Under the pieces are notes generated by a model. It did not search any database. It was not told where the DNA came from and saw nothing but the letters and a program-made list of their open reading frames with translations. From contig CAVQVR010000012.1 of the NCBI GenBank assembly GCA_963717195.1, positions 186,001 to 250,000 on the forward strand: a stretch of 64,000 nt of DNA. The letters run 5' to 3'. Position numbers and translations under genes: made by a program. Below, one piece after another: positions 16,580 through 24,830 of the stretch. The stretch comes from JACDAE01 sp963717195 (lineage in GTDB: Bacteria; Chloroflexota; Ktedonobacteria; Ktedonobacterales; Ktedonobacteraceae). How positions within the stretch are numbered: position 1 is the stretch's first letter; each line of letters opens with the position of its first letter.

Positions 16580-19500
16580 ATGGGATCGAACATATCGGGA
16601 GGCAAGGTTCTGGTATTCCATGACTCTGCTTACCCACACATCTCTACACAGTCGTCGCTCATAGCATTGATACCATGCGAGTTTCAGATCGCTGATGCCG
16701 CTCACCTATCGATGAACCTGGAGGCAGGTTGTAAACTGCTCGTTTCGTTTCACGGTCCTTACTTTCCCAAAAAGGCATGGACCGCCATTTTGCGCTTTTT
16801 GAAGCAAGGAGGCGCCATAGCGTTCTTTGGGGGGATGCCTTTTACGCGCCCAGTCCGTGAGGATGGCTCTATTGAGCCAGAACAGGATGCTTATAGCAAG
16901 CAACTGCACCTGGGGCCTTTTTTTGAAATTGTAGGGACGCGATCGATAAGCCCATTCGATGCATTGGAGACGTACCGCCTTGTCCCGGCGAGAGCGGCGA
17001 CCTGTTTGCATGATTGTGCATTGCAGCTCTCAGCATCTCCTGGTACGTTCTGGTCGTGCTATCCAAAGCTGAGCCAGGTTTCTGATCATCTTGCAGAGAA
17101 GGGTTCTGGTGGACCGATCGATACGGTCCTGACACCGTTGCTGCATGTACAGAGTGCCAGTGATACAGTGGCGACGCCCGCATTTCTCCTGGATCAACGG
17201 CGGGGAGATTTCAAGGGAGGGCGCTGGCTGATCTCAGCGTGGCGACCAGAAGATGAGAAGGATTGGTTGGAGAATGCTGAGTGTATTCGTCGTCTCATTA
17301 GTCTGGTGCTCGATGGTATGCAAACTATTGAGGTACGACCAGTACTTGCCTGTTACCATCCAGGAGAAACACCATCGCTGATCGTGACGGGCTTTGTTCA
17401 GCAACCATGCGAGGTTCAGATTACCGTAAGGGATATACGTGGAGAAGCAATCTCTACAGCGACGCTTTCTATTTCACCGTCTTCAGCTCTTCATGACGAG
17501 CGTATTACACTTCCTGTACTATCTGAGCCAGGGCTATACCGGATTGAGATGCAGTATCAAGCGAAGATAGTGCAGGAGAGTGGTTTCTGGATCTGGGATG
17601 AGGCATTGGTAGAGCAGGTGCGTGCTACGCGCTTGACGGCAGGACGAGATTATTTTTACCAGGGCGGGAAGGTTTTCCCGCTCTTTGGCACAACGTATAT
17701 GGATAGTCAAGTACAGCGTAAATTTCTGTTCCTCCCTAATCCGAGTCTATGGGATCGTGATTTTGGCGAAATGAAGGCGCTGGGCATAAACGTGGTGCGT
17801 ACAGGTATCTGGACCGGATGGAACGAGATGATGCCTATAGCAGGATCAATGAGCGAGGCAGTATTGCGGGCGCTGGATGCGCTTGTGATGACGGCCTGTG
17901 CTCATACCATGCAGGTTATCTTTACTTTTTTTGCGTTTTATCCACCAGCATTTGACGGAGAGGATCCGTGGCATGATCCACGTGCGGTGCAGGTGCAGGA
18001 GGAATTGGTGGCGATCATTGCGCGTCGCTATGCCAGGGTAGAGCTACTTTCGTGGGATCTTATCAATGAACCAAGCCTGGGGGATCCAGCGAGGGCATTT
18101 GCACAACGTCCTGCTCCGCACTATTACCATCGTGAGTTGGAAGCGTTCCAGCAGTGGTTGAAGCAGCGATATACGCTTGCTGAACTACAATTGCGTTGGA
18201 GGCAGACACCTGCTGATTTTTCAGAGTGGAGTCAGGTGACGCTACCAGAGGAGAAAGATTACCAGTCGGCGGTAAATGAAAACGATACCCATAACAAGTT
18301 CAAAGCTGCTGACTATACGCATTTTACGCAAGATGCGTTTAAGGTCTGGGCGCAACGAATGTACGCGACTATTCGCGCGAGTGGGAGTGAGACGCTGGTA
18401 GGGGTAGGGCAGGATGAGGCGGGTGTGCGTATTGCGCCACAATTTTACGCGTCGGTGGTGGATTATACGACAACGCATCCGTGGTGGAATAACGATGATC
18501 TGTTGTGGGATATGCTGCTGGACAAGACGCTGGCGAGGCCAAACCTGATTCAGGAGACGGGTGTGATGCTGGTGCGAGATGTGGATGGGCGTCCATGGCG
18601 TAGTGAGGTGGAAAGTGCGCATCTGTTGGAGCGGAAACTTATCACGGGACTGGCAGCGCGTGGAGCGGGATTGATTCAATGGTTGTGGCATACAAATGGG
18701 TATATGACCAGCGATAATGAGAACAGTATCGGGCTGGTGCGACCAGATGGGAGTGCAAAGCCAGAGTTGGCGGTGATGCGTGAGTTTGGTCGCCTCATGG
18801 AGGCACTTTCTGCAAGGAGCGTTGAGACGACACCGAAGGTGTGGGTGGTGATTCCCTATTCGCAATGGTTTGTTCATCCTAAACTGGCGATTGAGGGGAC
18901 GCGTCAGGCGGTGCGGGTATTGGGCTATGATCTGGGGATTGTTCCACAGTTGGTGAACGAGTATCAGCTTGGGGAACTGGTGACAGCGCAGGAGCGACCA
19001 GAGACGGTGATTGTGCCGGGAGTACAGTTGTTCGACGCGCAGGCATGGCACTATTTGCAGCAGTTTGTTGCAGAGGGTGGGACAGTACTGATGAGTGGTG
19101 TGTTGGGACGTGATAGTCATAACTTGCCTTTTGATGTGGGGATAGATGGACTCTTGAGTGAGCAAGATTGGCCCGTGGCAGTTTCTCGTTATGAGGTTGT
19201 AGAGGATGAAGGTGAAATTCCCATGTTGACATTTGGGAGGGAGAAGATGGGGTATGTAAGGAAGGCACACAATCAGTTGCGTGTCTGCCAGCATGGAAAG
19301 GGGACGCTGATGTGGAGCGGATTGCCAGTTGAACTGGCGGATGGGTCTGAGGCAGTTCGGCAGGTGTATTGTCGTGTGCTGAAACGTGACCAGGGGCAGC
19401 AGGATGAGAAGAGTCCATTGCTGGTTGTTCAACACCCTATCACTGATGGCACTCTGGTTCTGGTGGTATCGGAGATAAGTAGCCATCAGTGTATTGTGCT

Positions 19501-19633
19501 TGACGGGGGAGAAGAGATTGAAGTTGCCCCCAATAGAGCGGGTGCGGTGGTTCTTCCAAAGAGCGGGAAGATGAGCACATTTGGGGGCGTCCGCTTATTT
19601 CGCTGTCCATCCCCCATCGATGACGAGCATTGA
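16580..19633 (+). CDS. large clan GH-A glycoside hydrolase (GH42/GH5-like)
   Basis: A 1017-residue protein. Residues 1-240 look like a class-I-glutaminase-like fold (GKVLVFHDS, GGAIAFFGGMP), followed by a beta domain to about 340. A TIM barrel runs to about 700 with the acid/base candidate Glu497 in DLINEP and the nucleophile candidate Glu659 in LIQETG, 162 residues apart as in clan GH-A. A C-terminal domain resembles the GH42 trimerisation domain (WVVIPYSQWFVHP, EGGTVLMSGVLG). There is no signal peptide, so it acts in the cytoplasm on imported oligosaccharide. A beta-galactosidase-like role is likely; the exact family is uncertain. The stop overlaps the convergent SDR gene by 39 bases. Confidence 0.85.
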   Translation: MGSNISGGKVLVFHDSAYPHISTQSSLIALIPCEFQIADAAHLSMNLEAGCKLLVSFHGPYFPKKAWTAILRFLKQGGAIAFFGGMPFTRPVREDGSIEPEQDAYSKQLHLGPFFEIVGTRSISPFDALETYRLVPARAATCLHDCALQLSASPGTFWSCYPKLSQVSDHLAEKGSGGPIDTVLTPLLHVQSASDTVATPAFLLDQRRGDFKGGRWLISAWRPEDEKDWLENAECIRRLISLVLDGMQTIEVRPVLACYHPGETPSLIVTGFVQQPCEVQITVRDIRGEAISTATLSISPSSALHDERITLPVLSEPGLYRIEMQYQAKIVQESGFWIWDEALVEQVRATRLTAGRDYFYQGGKVFPLFGTTYMDSQVQRKFLFLPNPSLWDRDFGEMKALGINVVRTGIWTGWNEMMPIAGSMSEAVLRALDALVMTACAHTMQVIFTFFAFYPPAFDGEDPWHDPRAVQVQEELVAIIARRYARVELLSWDLINEPSLGDPARAFAQRPAPHYYHRELEAFQQWLKQRYTLAELQLRWRQTPADFSEWSQVTLPEEKDYQSAVNENDTHNKFKAADYTHFTQDAFKVWAQRMYATIRASGSETLVGVGQDEAGVRIAPQFYASVVDYTTTHPWWNNDDLLWDMLLDKTLARPNLIQETGVMLVRDVDGRPWRSEVESAHLLERKLITGLAARGAGLIQWLWHTNGYMTSDNENSIGLVRPDGSAKPELAVMREFGRLMEALSARSVETTPKVWVVIPYSQWFVHPKLAIEGTRQAVRVLGYDLGIVPQLVNEYQLGELVTAQERPETVIVPGVQLFDAQAWHYLQQFVAEGGTVLMSGVLGRDSHNLPFDVGIDGLLSEQDWPVAVSRYEVVEDEGEIPMLTFGREKMGYVRKAHNQLRVCQHGKGTLMWSGLPVELADGSEAVRQVYCRVLKRDQGQQDEKSPLLVVQHPITDGTLVLVVSEISSHQCIVLDGGEEIEVAPNRAGAVVLPKSGKMSTFGGVRLFRCPSPIDDEH

Positions 19634-20371
19634 GCCTGTAACGAAAGCCGCTTCATCTGAAGCAAGGTAGAGGGCAGCGCTCGCGATTTCTTCTGGGCGC
19701 CCCATACGTCCGAGGGGTTGTCGTGCGTCGAGTTCTTTGCGTACCTCGTCTTTGTTGGAGGGGAAGTGACGTTCAAGATAGCCTTCGACGAAAGGGGTGT
19801 GAACGGTGCCGGGACAGATGGCGTTGGCGCGAATGCCCTGCTTTACAAAGTCGATGGCAATGGAGCGTGTCATACTGATGACAGCCCCTTTGCTGGCGCT
19901 GTAGGGGAAGCGGCGGTCGATGGCGATCATGCCAGCCGTGGACGCAATATTAACGAGAATGCCGCCCTGTGGCTGCTGTGCGATCATGTGGGTGGCGGCG
20001 TATTTGGAGCAGAGGAAGACGCCACGAGCATTGACGGCCATAACCCGTTCCCAATCTTCAAGGCTTGTTTCGAGGATATTTCCGACGTGGCTGATGCCTG
20101 CATTATTGACAAGGATATCAAGGCGTCCGTGTTCTTGTACGATCTGGGCAAAGGTGGTGTGTACTTGCTCTTCATGTGAGACATCAAGTGCAATGGGCTG
20201 TGCGCTGGCATCGTGGGCGAGGATTTCGGCAACGACCTGTGCGGCGGCATCTTCTCTCTTGTCGGCGACGATGACATGTGCGCCCTGTTGTGCGTAGAGC
20301 AGGGCGATCTCTTTGCCAATGCCAGAGCCAGCTCCGGTGACGATAGCGATTTTGTTATCGAGCCTGAACAT
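19595..20371 (-). CDS. SDR-family oxidoreductase
   Basis: A 258-residue classical short-chain dehydrogenase. It shows the NAD(P)-binding TGAGSGIGKEIA, NNAGISHVG, the catalytic Ser and the YSASK motif (Tyr-x-x-x-Lys), and the usual end GSMLVIDGGW. Asp at the end of the second strand (VIVADKRED) suggests a preference for NAD. AAGGAG precedes the ATG. Its 3' end overlaps the hydrolase gene by 39 bases in convergent orientation. A sugar or polyol dehydrogenase role would fit the neighbourhood, but nothing in the sequence fixes the substrate. Confidence 0.92.
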   Translation of the reverse strand: MFRLDNKIAIVTGAGSGIGKEIALLYAQQGAHVIVADKREDAAAQVVAEILAHDASAQPIALDVSHEEQVHTTFAQIVQEHGRLDILVNNAGISHVGNILETSLEDWERVMAVNARGVFLCSKYAATHMIAQQPQGGILVNIASTAGMIAIDRRFPYSASKGAVISMTRSIAIDFVKQGIRANAICPGTVHTPFVEGYLERHFPSNKDEVRKELDARQPLGRMGRPEEIASAALYLASDEAAFVTGSMLVIDGGWTAK

Positions 20372-20699
20372 AGTGCGTACTCCTTTTTATGCGTATACTA
20401 CCGATATTTGTAACACACGAAAGCCGGGTCTTTTCTGTATAGTGTAGCACAGGGGAGAGATGGCGTGGGGCATATTCAGGCACCCGGCCTTTTATACACA
20501 ATTGGGTGAGATCTCGCTCAAATTCAGCCAGTGCTTCCATGAGATGGAAGATCAGCTTCCCACCGGGCGTTGTTGTATCGATGGTCTTGGTGACGCTGAT
20601 AAAGTCAAAACCACGATCTTTGAGGACGTTAAGGGTCTCGATAAGATCTTTGAGTGAGCGTCCCATATCCAGGATCGCTATCGTCAGTATCTCATCGGC
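20355..20699 (-). pseudogene. serine recombinase (resolvase/invertase) remnant
   Basis: About 65 residues are recognisable as the core of a Tn3-resolvase/Pin-type catalytic domain: a degenerate ADEILTIAILD strand, then GRSLKDLIETLNVLKDRG, SVTKTIDTTTPGGKL and EALAEFERDL. The N-terminal catalytic serine region is gone (the sequence abuts the stop of the next gene), and the C-terminal DNA-binding part is replaced by unrelated sequence to the stop. It is non-functional. It lies exactly at the edge of the G+C-richer block at 20.7-22.5 kb and probably marks an old insertion. Confidence 0.75.
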
Positions 20700-21766
20700 T
20701 AAGCAAGAACCTCCTTGTAGAAGTTAGCGAGAGCAGTGAATGCGGCCTTGGGTTCCCAGGGCATGTCGGGGTAGGAGTGGCCAGGACGGTCTTCGAGCAC
20801 CTTGACCACGCCATAACTGGCCATATCCAGGTCCAGGCGAGGGTCGCGGCGGTGCGGCAGAAAGTAGGAGACGAAGGTGTTCACGAAGGCGGTGTCAACG
20901 CCTTCGGCGGTGAAGATGTCCAGCAACTCGCGCAGGTAGGTGGCCTGCTCGGCCTCGTCACGGATGTAGTCACCATTGAGCCGGACCGGTCTATCATTCT
21001 CGTATTCAACGATCATCCCGCCCCAGCTGCTATTGTCGGACGCGCCCCGGAAGGTGGTACAACCGAACTCCGTGATCGCGACGGGCTTTTCCTGTGCGAC
21101 CAGAGCACGGATAGCATCGCGGTAGCGGTCAGCAATCTCGCTCGACCGATAGGCATCGACCGCGATGAAGTCAAATTGTGCCCAGTCAACGCTCTCGAAG
21201 GAGGGGATTGAGGCATAGCTGACCTTTCCGCTGAAGCGCTCACGGACACGAGCCACGGCCTTGCCAAGGAAATCGTTGAGATGAGGAGAAATCTGCGGCA
21301 GCAGCTCGCGCAGGCGCTGTGGCGTAGCCAGCAGACCAATGCGCTCCTCCAGGGTATCGCCAGGCAGGAACCCCACTGTGAACAGGCTCAGTTCAGCGCC
21401 GGTGACAAAGACAACCTCAGCACCCCGGCGGCGTAACCGCTCGGCACGCTCGGCGCAGTCGACGAGGAAATCGAGCAACTCGTCGGTGGTCAGATCGCAG
21501 GTGAACGGTGAGAACCAGACGGCCAAGCTGGCGTCGGCAGCGTGGATCGCGGCGATTTCGAGTCGGTCCGCGTTGCCGCCGGTGATGCGCACCGCATTGC
21601 AGTGTAAATTGTCGTGGATGATGTGCATTTCACGCTTCACCATTTCAGGATCGAAGGGTTCGTGGGTGCTCACTCCAGCGTTGAAAAAGCCGGTGTCATA
21701 GGTGATGCCCTTACCTCGCAGGAGTTGTGTCTTTCGCACTGGTGCTTCGGTGTTGCCGTGGTTCAT
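20699..21766 (-). CDS. TIM-barrel protein, glycoside-hydrolase-like, of unknown role
   Basis: A 355-residue soluble protein that reads like an (alpha/beta)8 barrel of clan GH-A. It has a Glu in VTGAELSLF after the fourth-strand region and a second Glu in AITEFGCTTF near the seventh, which would be acid/base and nucleophile. I recall similar actinobacterial proteins carrying the weakly supported label abortive phage infection protein; I cannot confirm a defence role from sequence. AGGAAGGA precedes the ATG. It is visibly richer in G+C than its neighbours and is flanked by a resolvase remnant and a TetR gene, which suggests acquisition from a high-G+C donor. Confidence 0.7.
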   Translation of the reverse strand: MNHGNTEAPVRKTQLLRGKGITYDTGFFNAGVSTHEPFDPEMVKREMHIIHDNLHCNAVRITGGNADRLEIAAIHAADASLAVWFSPFTCDLTTDELLDFLVDCAERAERLRRRGAEVVFVTGAELSLFTVGFLPGDTLEERIGLLATPQRLRELLPQISPHLNDFLGKAVARVRERFSGKVSYASIPSFESVDWAQFDFIAVDAYRSSEIADRYRDAIRALVAQEKPVAITEFGCTTFRGASDNSSWGGMIVEYENDRPVRLNGDYIRDEAEQATYLRELLDIFTAEGVDTAFVNTFVSYFLPHRRDPRLDLDMASYGVVKVLEDRPGHSYPDMPWEPKAAFTALANFYKEVLA

Positions 21767-21867
21767 AATAATGTTCCTTCCTAAATTCTCTCAGGCTGAA
21801 CGGGTGAAGTTTTCGCACATGGGTTCTCAAGAGTGAGCCACACAACGAAAAGCCTGGACCCTCGTTG

Positions 21868-22512
21868 TCACATGGACGAAGGCTCTGAAATGTTCTTCTC
21901 TGCACTGATCGAGGGCTTGAACAGTCGCAGGACAATCTCAGCATCAGGAACAGAGGTGCGGAATTGCTCGGGATCTCGCACCGCCCATCGAGTTAAGCCA
22001 TCAAGACAGGCGCTCACGACAGACACCAATTGGTCCGGGTCGCCTGGGGCAACTTCTCCGGTGGCCTGACCTTCGACAATCAGTTGCCTCATCGTAGCGA
22101 GAAGCATTTGATATCGTCTGCCAAGGAGTTCGCGCACGTCGTCGGGCATGGCTCCAGTATGGAGTGCGTGATGAAGGAGTTGATGGGCTTCAAGCGGTTC
22201 GCGGTGTCCTCGCGCTGCCACAATGCTCGAGATCAGAACGGCAAGACGTTTCCCTGGCGTCCCAGGCATCTCCAAAAGCCGCTGGAACGAGAGCGAATCG
22301 GCTGGTATTGTCTGCTTCACCAATTCAGAGAAGATGGCTTCCTTGTCGGCAAAGTAGCGGTAGGCGAGCCCAATACTGATCTGAGCTTCAGTGGCAATAT
22401 CCGTGATTGTCGCTTCCATCCCTTTGCGCGCAAAGACGCTCCTGGCACTCTCCAGGATCTTTGCGCGCTGTGCTTCTCGGATCCGTTGATTCGCTTCTGT
22501 TGTTCGAGGCAT
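21868..22512 (-). CDS. TetR-family transcriptional regulator
   Basis: A 214-residue TetR regulator. Its N-terminal helix-turn-helix is typical (ARSVFARKGMEATITDIATEAQIS then LAYRYFADKEAIFSEL), and a helical ligand-binding domain follows. AAGGAA precedes the ATG. It is read in the same direction as the TIM-barrel gene 101 bases downstream, which it probably controls or accompanies, and diverges from the DoxX gene. The ligand is unknown. Confidence 0.9.
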   Translation of the reverse strand: MPRTTEANQRIREAQRAKILESARSVFARKGMEATITDIATEAQISIGLAYRYFADKEAIFSELVKQTIPADSLSFQRLLEMPGTPGKRLAVLISSIVAARGHREPLEAHQLLHHALHTGAMPDDVRELLGRRYQMLLATMRQLIVEGQATGEVAPGDPDQLVSVVSACLDGLTRWAVRDPEQFRTSVPDAEIVLRLFKPSISAEKNISEPSSM

Positions 22513-22636
22513 TTCCAGTTCCTTTTCGATGAATGAGGATTTCTTTCATTGTTAAATATATCTCTTCAGCCCATCGTTGTCAAGCGTTTTCGGGGACGTT
22601 CATGGAGAAAGAGATACACCGCTCTCCAAACTGTAC

Positions 22637-22670
22637 TTGACAATATTACAGTTCCTGGTTAAACTGTAAT
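22637..22670 (+). promoter_or_regulatory. DoxX promoter overlapped by a perfect 9-bp dyad
   Basis: TTGACA (22637-22642) and TAAACT (22660-22665) are separated by 17 bases. ATTACAGTT (22645-22653) and AACTGTAAT (22662-22670) form a perfect inverted repeat with an 8-base spacer covering the promoter. Such a site should block RNA polymerase when bound. The Rrf2 protein of the same operon and the divergent TetR are both candidate binders. Confidence 0.7.
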
Positions 22671-22748
22671 CAATAAAATTTCAGATATTGACAACCTTTC
22701 TGAAAGGAAGGGGTGTTCAAGCAGACATTTGAGAAAGAGATAGCAACT

Positions 22749-23282
22749 ATGACAATTACGATGAGTGTTGGATTACTCCTTCTCCGCGTGGTGGTTGGCC
22801 TGACGCTAGCGTTCCATGGTACGCAAAAGCTTTTTGGTTGGTTCAATGGTCCTGGTCTTAGCAAGGTGAGTCAGGGATTTACGAAACAGGGCTATAAGCC
22901 TGTGTGGCTCTGGGTCAGTCTGGCGATCGTGGGGGAAGTGGGAGGTGGTATCTCACTCGCACTTGGGTTTTTGACGCCTCTAGGCGCAGCGGGAATCTTT
23001 GGTGCGATGTTCATGGCGATGTTCAAAAGTCATTGGAAAAACGGTTTCTTTCTCAGTAAAGGCGGCTATGAATACACTCTGGTGTTAATGGTAGCAAGTA
23101 TCACACTGGGACTCATTGGACCCGGCAACTATGCGCTCGACTCCCTCTTTGGAATTGTCCTTCCAGAGGCGCTGTTGTTCGGCGTGCTGGCGGTGGCCGC
23201 CCTACTGGTCGATATCATCGGGCTTCTCGTCAGTCGCCCACATGCGGTTGCGAACACCGGGACCACATCCCAGGCTTCCTGA
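22749..23282 (+). CDS. DoxX-family membrane protein
   Basis: A protein of 177 residues with four predicted membrane helices and the DoxX signature LLLRVVVGLTLAFHGTQKLFGWF near the N terminus. DoxX proteins are small quinone- or thiol-redox-associated membrane proteins; the biochemical role is poorly defined. The ATG at 22749 follows GAGAAAGAGA; an in-frame GTG at 22713 is possible but has almost no spacer from its Shine-Dalgarno. It is followed by an Rrf2 regulator on the same strand, and the promoter carries a perfect dyad, so redox-type control is likely. Confidence 0.87.
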   Translation: MTITMSVGLLLLRVVVGLTLAFHGTQKLFGWFNGPGLSKVSQGFTKQGYKPVWLWVSLAIVGEVGGGISLALGFLTPLGAAGIFGAMFMAMFKSHWKNGFFLSKGGYEYTLVLMVASITLGLIGPGNYALDSLFGIVLPEALLFGVLAVAALLVDIIGLLVSRPHAVANTGTTSQAS

Positions 23283-23425
23283 GCTATGGCATACAGCCAG
23301 CAAACTGGAGCCAATCGAAAAAGAGCCTTGAGATCGCACGCTGAGAGCCAGGTCCAGGGCTTCCCTCTATCACAGAAGCGAGAAAGTCTGGAGTATATTC
23401 GCAAAAGCAGGGAGGAGGAAAAAAG

Positions 23426-23857
23426 ATGCGTGCTGGAAATTCCTATCGTCCTGGATGGTTCCCGGTGGCTATCCAGGCATTAGCGGTGCTTGCCGAAACC
23501 GATGGTGCCTGTTCAAGCAGCAACATGGCTCACGATCTCCATGCGCATGCCGTTTTTGTGCGTCGCATCCTGGCCTATCTCGTCCGTGCAGGACTGGTTC
23601 AGGCCCGTGAAGGACGTGATGGAGGCTATCGCCTTGCGCGACCAACTGAGCAGATAACGCTCGCAGAGGTGTACCAGGTGATGAGAGTGATCGAAGCACC
23701 TGAGGACGTCGAAAGTCCCAAGAGTATGAGCGCCCAGATCCAGGCCGTCCTGGAAGAGATCGGAGCCGAGGCGGAACAGCATTTGATTGAACTCCTGAGC
23801 CATATAACCCTGGCCTCCCTCCTGGAGCGCGTAGAAATGGCTCGTCGGGATGAATAG
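23426..23857 (+). CDS. Rrf2-family transcriptional regulator
   Basis: A 143-residue winged-helix regulator of the Rrf2 family: the N-terminal part gives the recognition helix (FVRRILAYLVRAGLVQAREGRDGGYRLARP) and a dimerisation helix follows. It has a single cysteine near residue 29 and lacks the three-Cys cluster of IscR/NsrR, so it is not an iron-sulfur sensor; it resembles the YwnA/HypR-like branch. AGGAGG precedes the ATG. It lies downstream of DoxX, which it probably controls. A strong hairpin follows. Confidence 0.88.
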   Translation: MRAGNSYRPGWFPVAIQALAVLAETDGACSSSNMAHDLHAHAVFVRRILAYLVRAGLVQAREGRDGGYRLARPTEQITLAEVYQVMRVIEAPEDVESPKSMSAQIQAVLEEIGAEAEQHLIELLSHITLASLLERVEMARRDE

Positions 23858-23877
23858 ATGAGTGGGGCAAAGAGAGA

Positions 23878-23914
23878 GAAGAGGGAGATTCCTTTTGCTG
23901 GAATCTCCCTCTTC
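23878..23914. terminator. terminator hairpin after the DoxX-Rrf2 operon
   Basis: GAAGAGGGAGATTCC (23878-23892) pairs perfectly with GGAATCTCCCTCTTC (23900-23914) across TTTTGCT. It lies between convergent genes and is probably bidirectional, although no long T-run follows on either strand. Confidence 0.75.
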
Positions 23915-23949
23915 TTAGGCATCGAGGTTCTCAAGAGAATGCTCCTGGC

Positions 23950-24516
23950 CTAATATCGATTACGCCGTGTTGTCATAACACTCTGGCGACCGGACACCTG
24001 GGAAGCGAAAACGACGCGACCGAGAGAGACGATGCCCCAGCCGATCAAGGCATATACAAGCATGGCTATGATCGTTGAGACTTCAAAAACGCCAGTACTA
24101 CCAAGCGTTTGATCATTGAAGATGCCATTAAAGGGACCGACAAAGATATGGCTCAGACTATACAGGAATGTAATAAAGCCATTGTCAGTGTTCGCGCCCA
24201 ACAAACGGAAGAGAAGGCGCAAAAACAGGATAACCTCTAGCACGCCAAGAATAAAGTAGGTAACGGTAGTAATCCAGTAGCGAGTATTTGCCCTGCTCTG
24301 GTTTTTGTCCTCAAAGACCTCTTCTCTACTTTCAACGCGTGCACCGGCTGGATCGACATAGCTTTCATGGTGACTCTGAGCAGACACACCTCCACCCATG
24401 TCAGAGGATCTGACGGTATCGCCTTGAACGGGTGCGGGCTGTTGTTCCGTATAGGGAGGCTGACCAGGCGGATAGTTTTGCCTCTGGGGATCATACGGGT
24501 AAGGCTGATTACTCAT
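23950..24516 (-). CDS. YggT-family membrane protein with Pro/Gln-rich N terminus
   Basis: A 188-residue protein. The first 95 residues are disordered and rich in Pro, Gln and Tyr (MSNQPYPYDPQRQNYPPGQP). Two to three membrane helices of the YggT family follow (LEVILFLRLLFRLLGANT, then a second hydrophobic pair). YggT proteins act in osmotic tolerance or cell-envelope and division functions in various bacteria. The ATG at 24516 is preferred to the longer frame because GGAGGA lies 7 bases upstream. It is monocistronic. Confidence 0.83.
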   Translation of the reverse strand: MSNQPYPYDPQRQNYPPGQPPYTEQQPAPVQGDTVRSSDMGGGVSAQSHHESYVDPAGARVESREEVFEDKNQSRANTRYWITTVTYFILGVLEVILFLRLLFRLLGANTDNGFITFLYSLSHIFVGPFNGIFNDQTLGSTGVFEVSTIIAMLVYALIGWGIVSLGRVVFASQVSGRQSVMTTRRNRY

Positions 24517-24830
24517 GATATATTCCTCCGATGTATTCTTTGGATGTATTCCTTGCTCACGTCTTTCGGCGCAGAGCCTCAGATGAACTATCAATACCAG
24601 GAACTGTTCATGATCGAAACGAAGAACGCTTCTACGATGAAACACAATGAATTTGTGAACACAACCAGTCTGTCTGGTGCATAAAGAACATGGTATCTTT
24701 AACACGTAAGACTCTACCAGATAGATGCTATATCCGTGAGAAGATACGAAGACTTCAGGAATCTCTTTTATCTGCTACCAATGGAGAGCTTGTATAAGGT
24801 GGGGAGTGGGCACGTGTAGAGAAGTAAATA

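Noticed and set aside
18242..19486. A 414-codon open frame on the minus strand
   Set aside because: It is wholly antisense to the C-terminal half of the 1017-residue hydrolase, is His/Pro/Arg-rich and low-complexity, and has no family resemblance; it reflects codon bias of the true gene.
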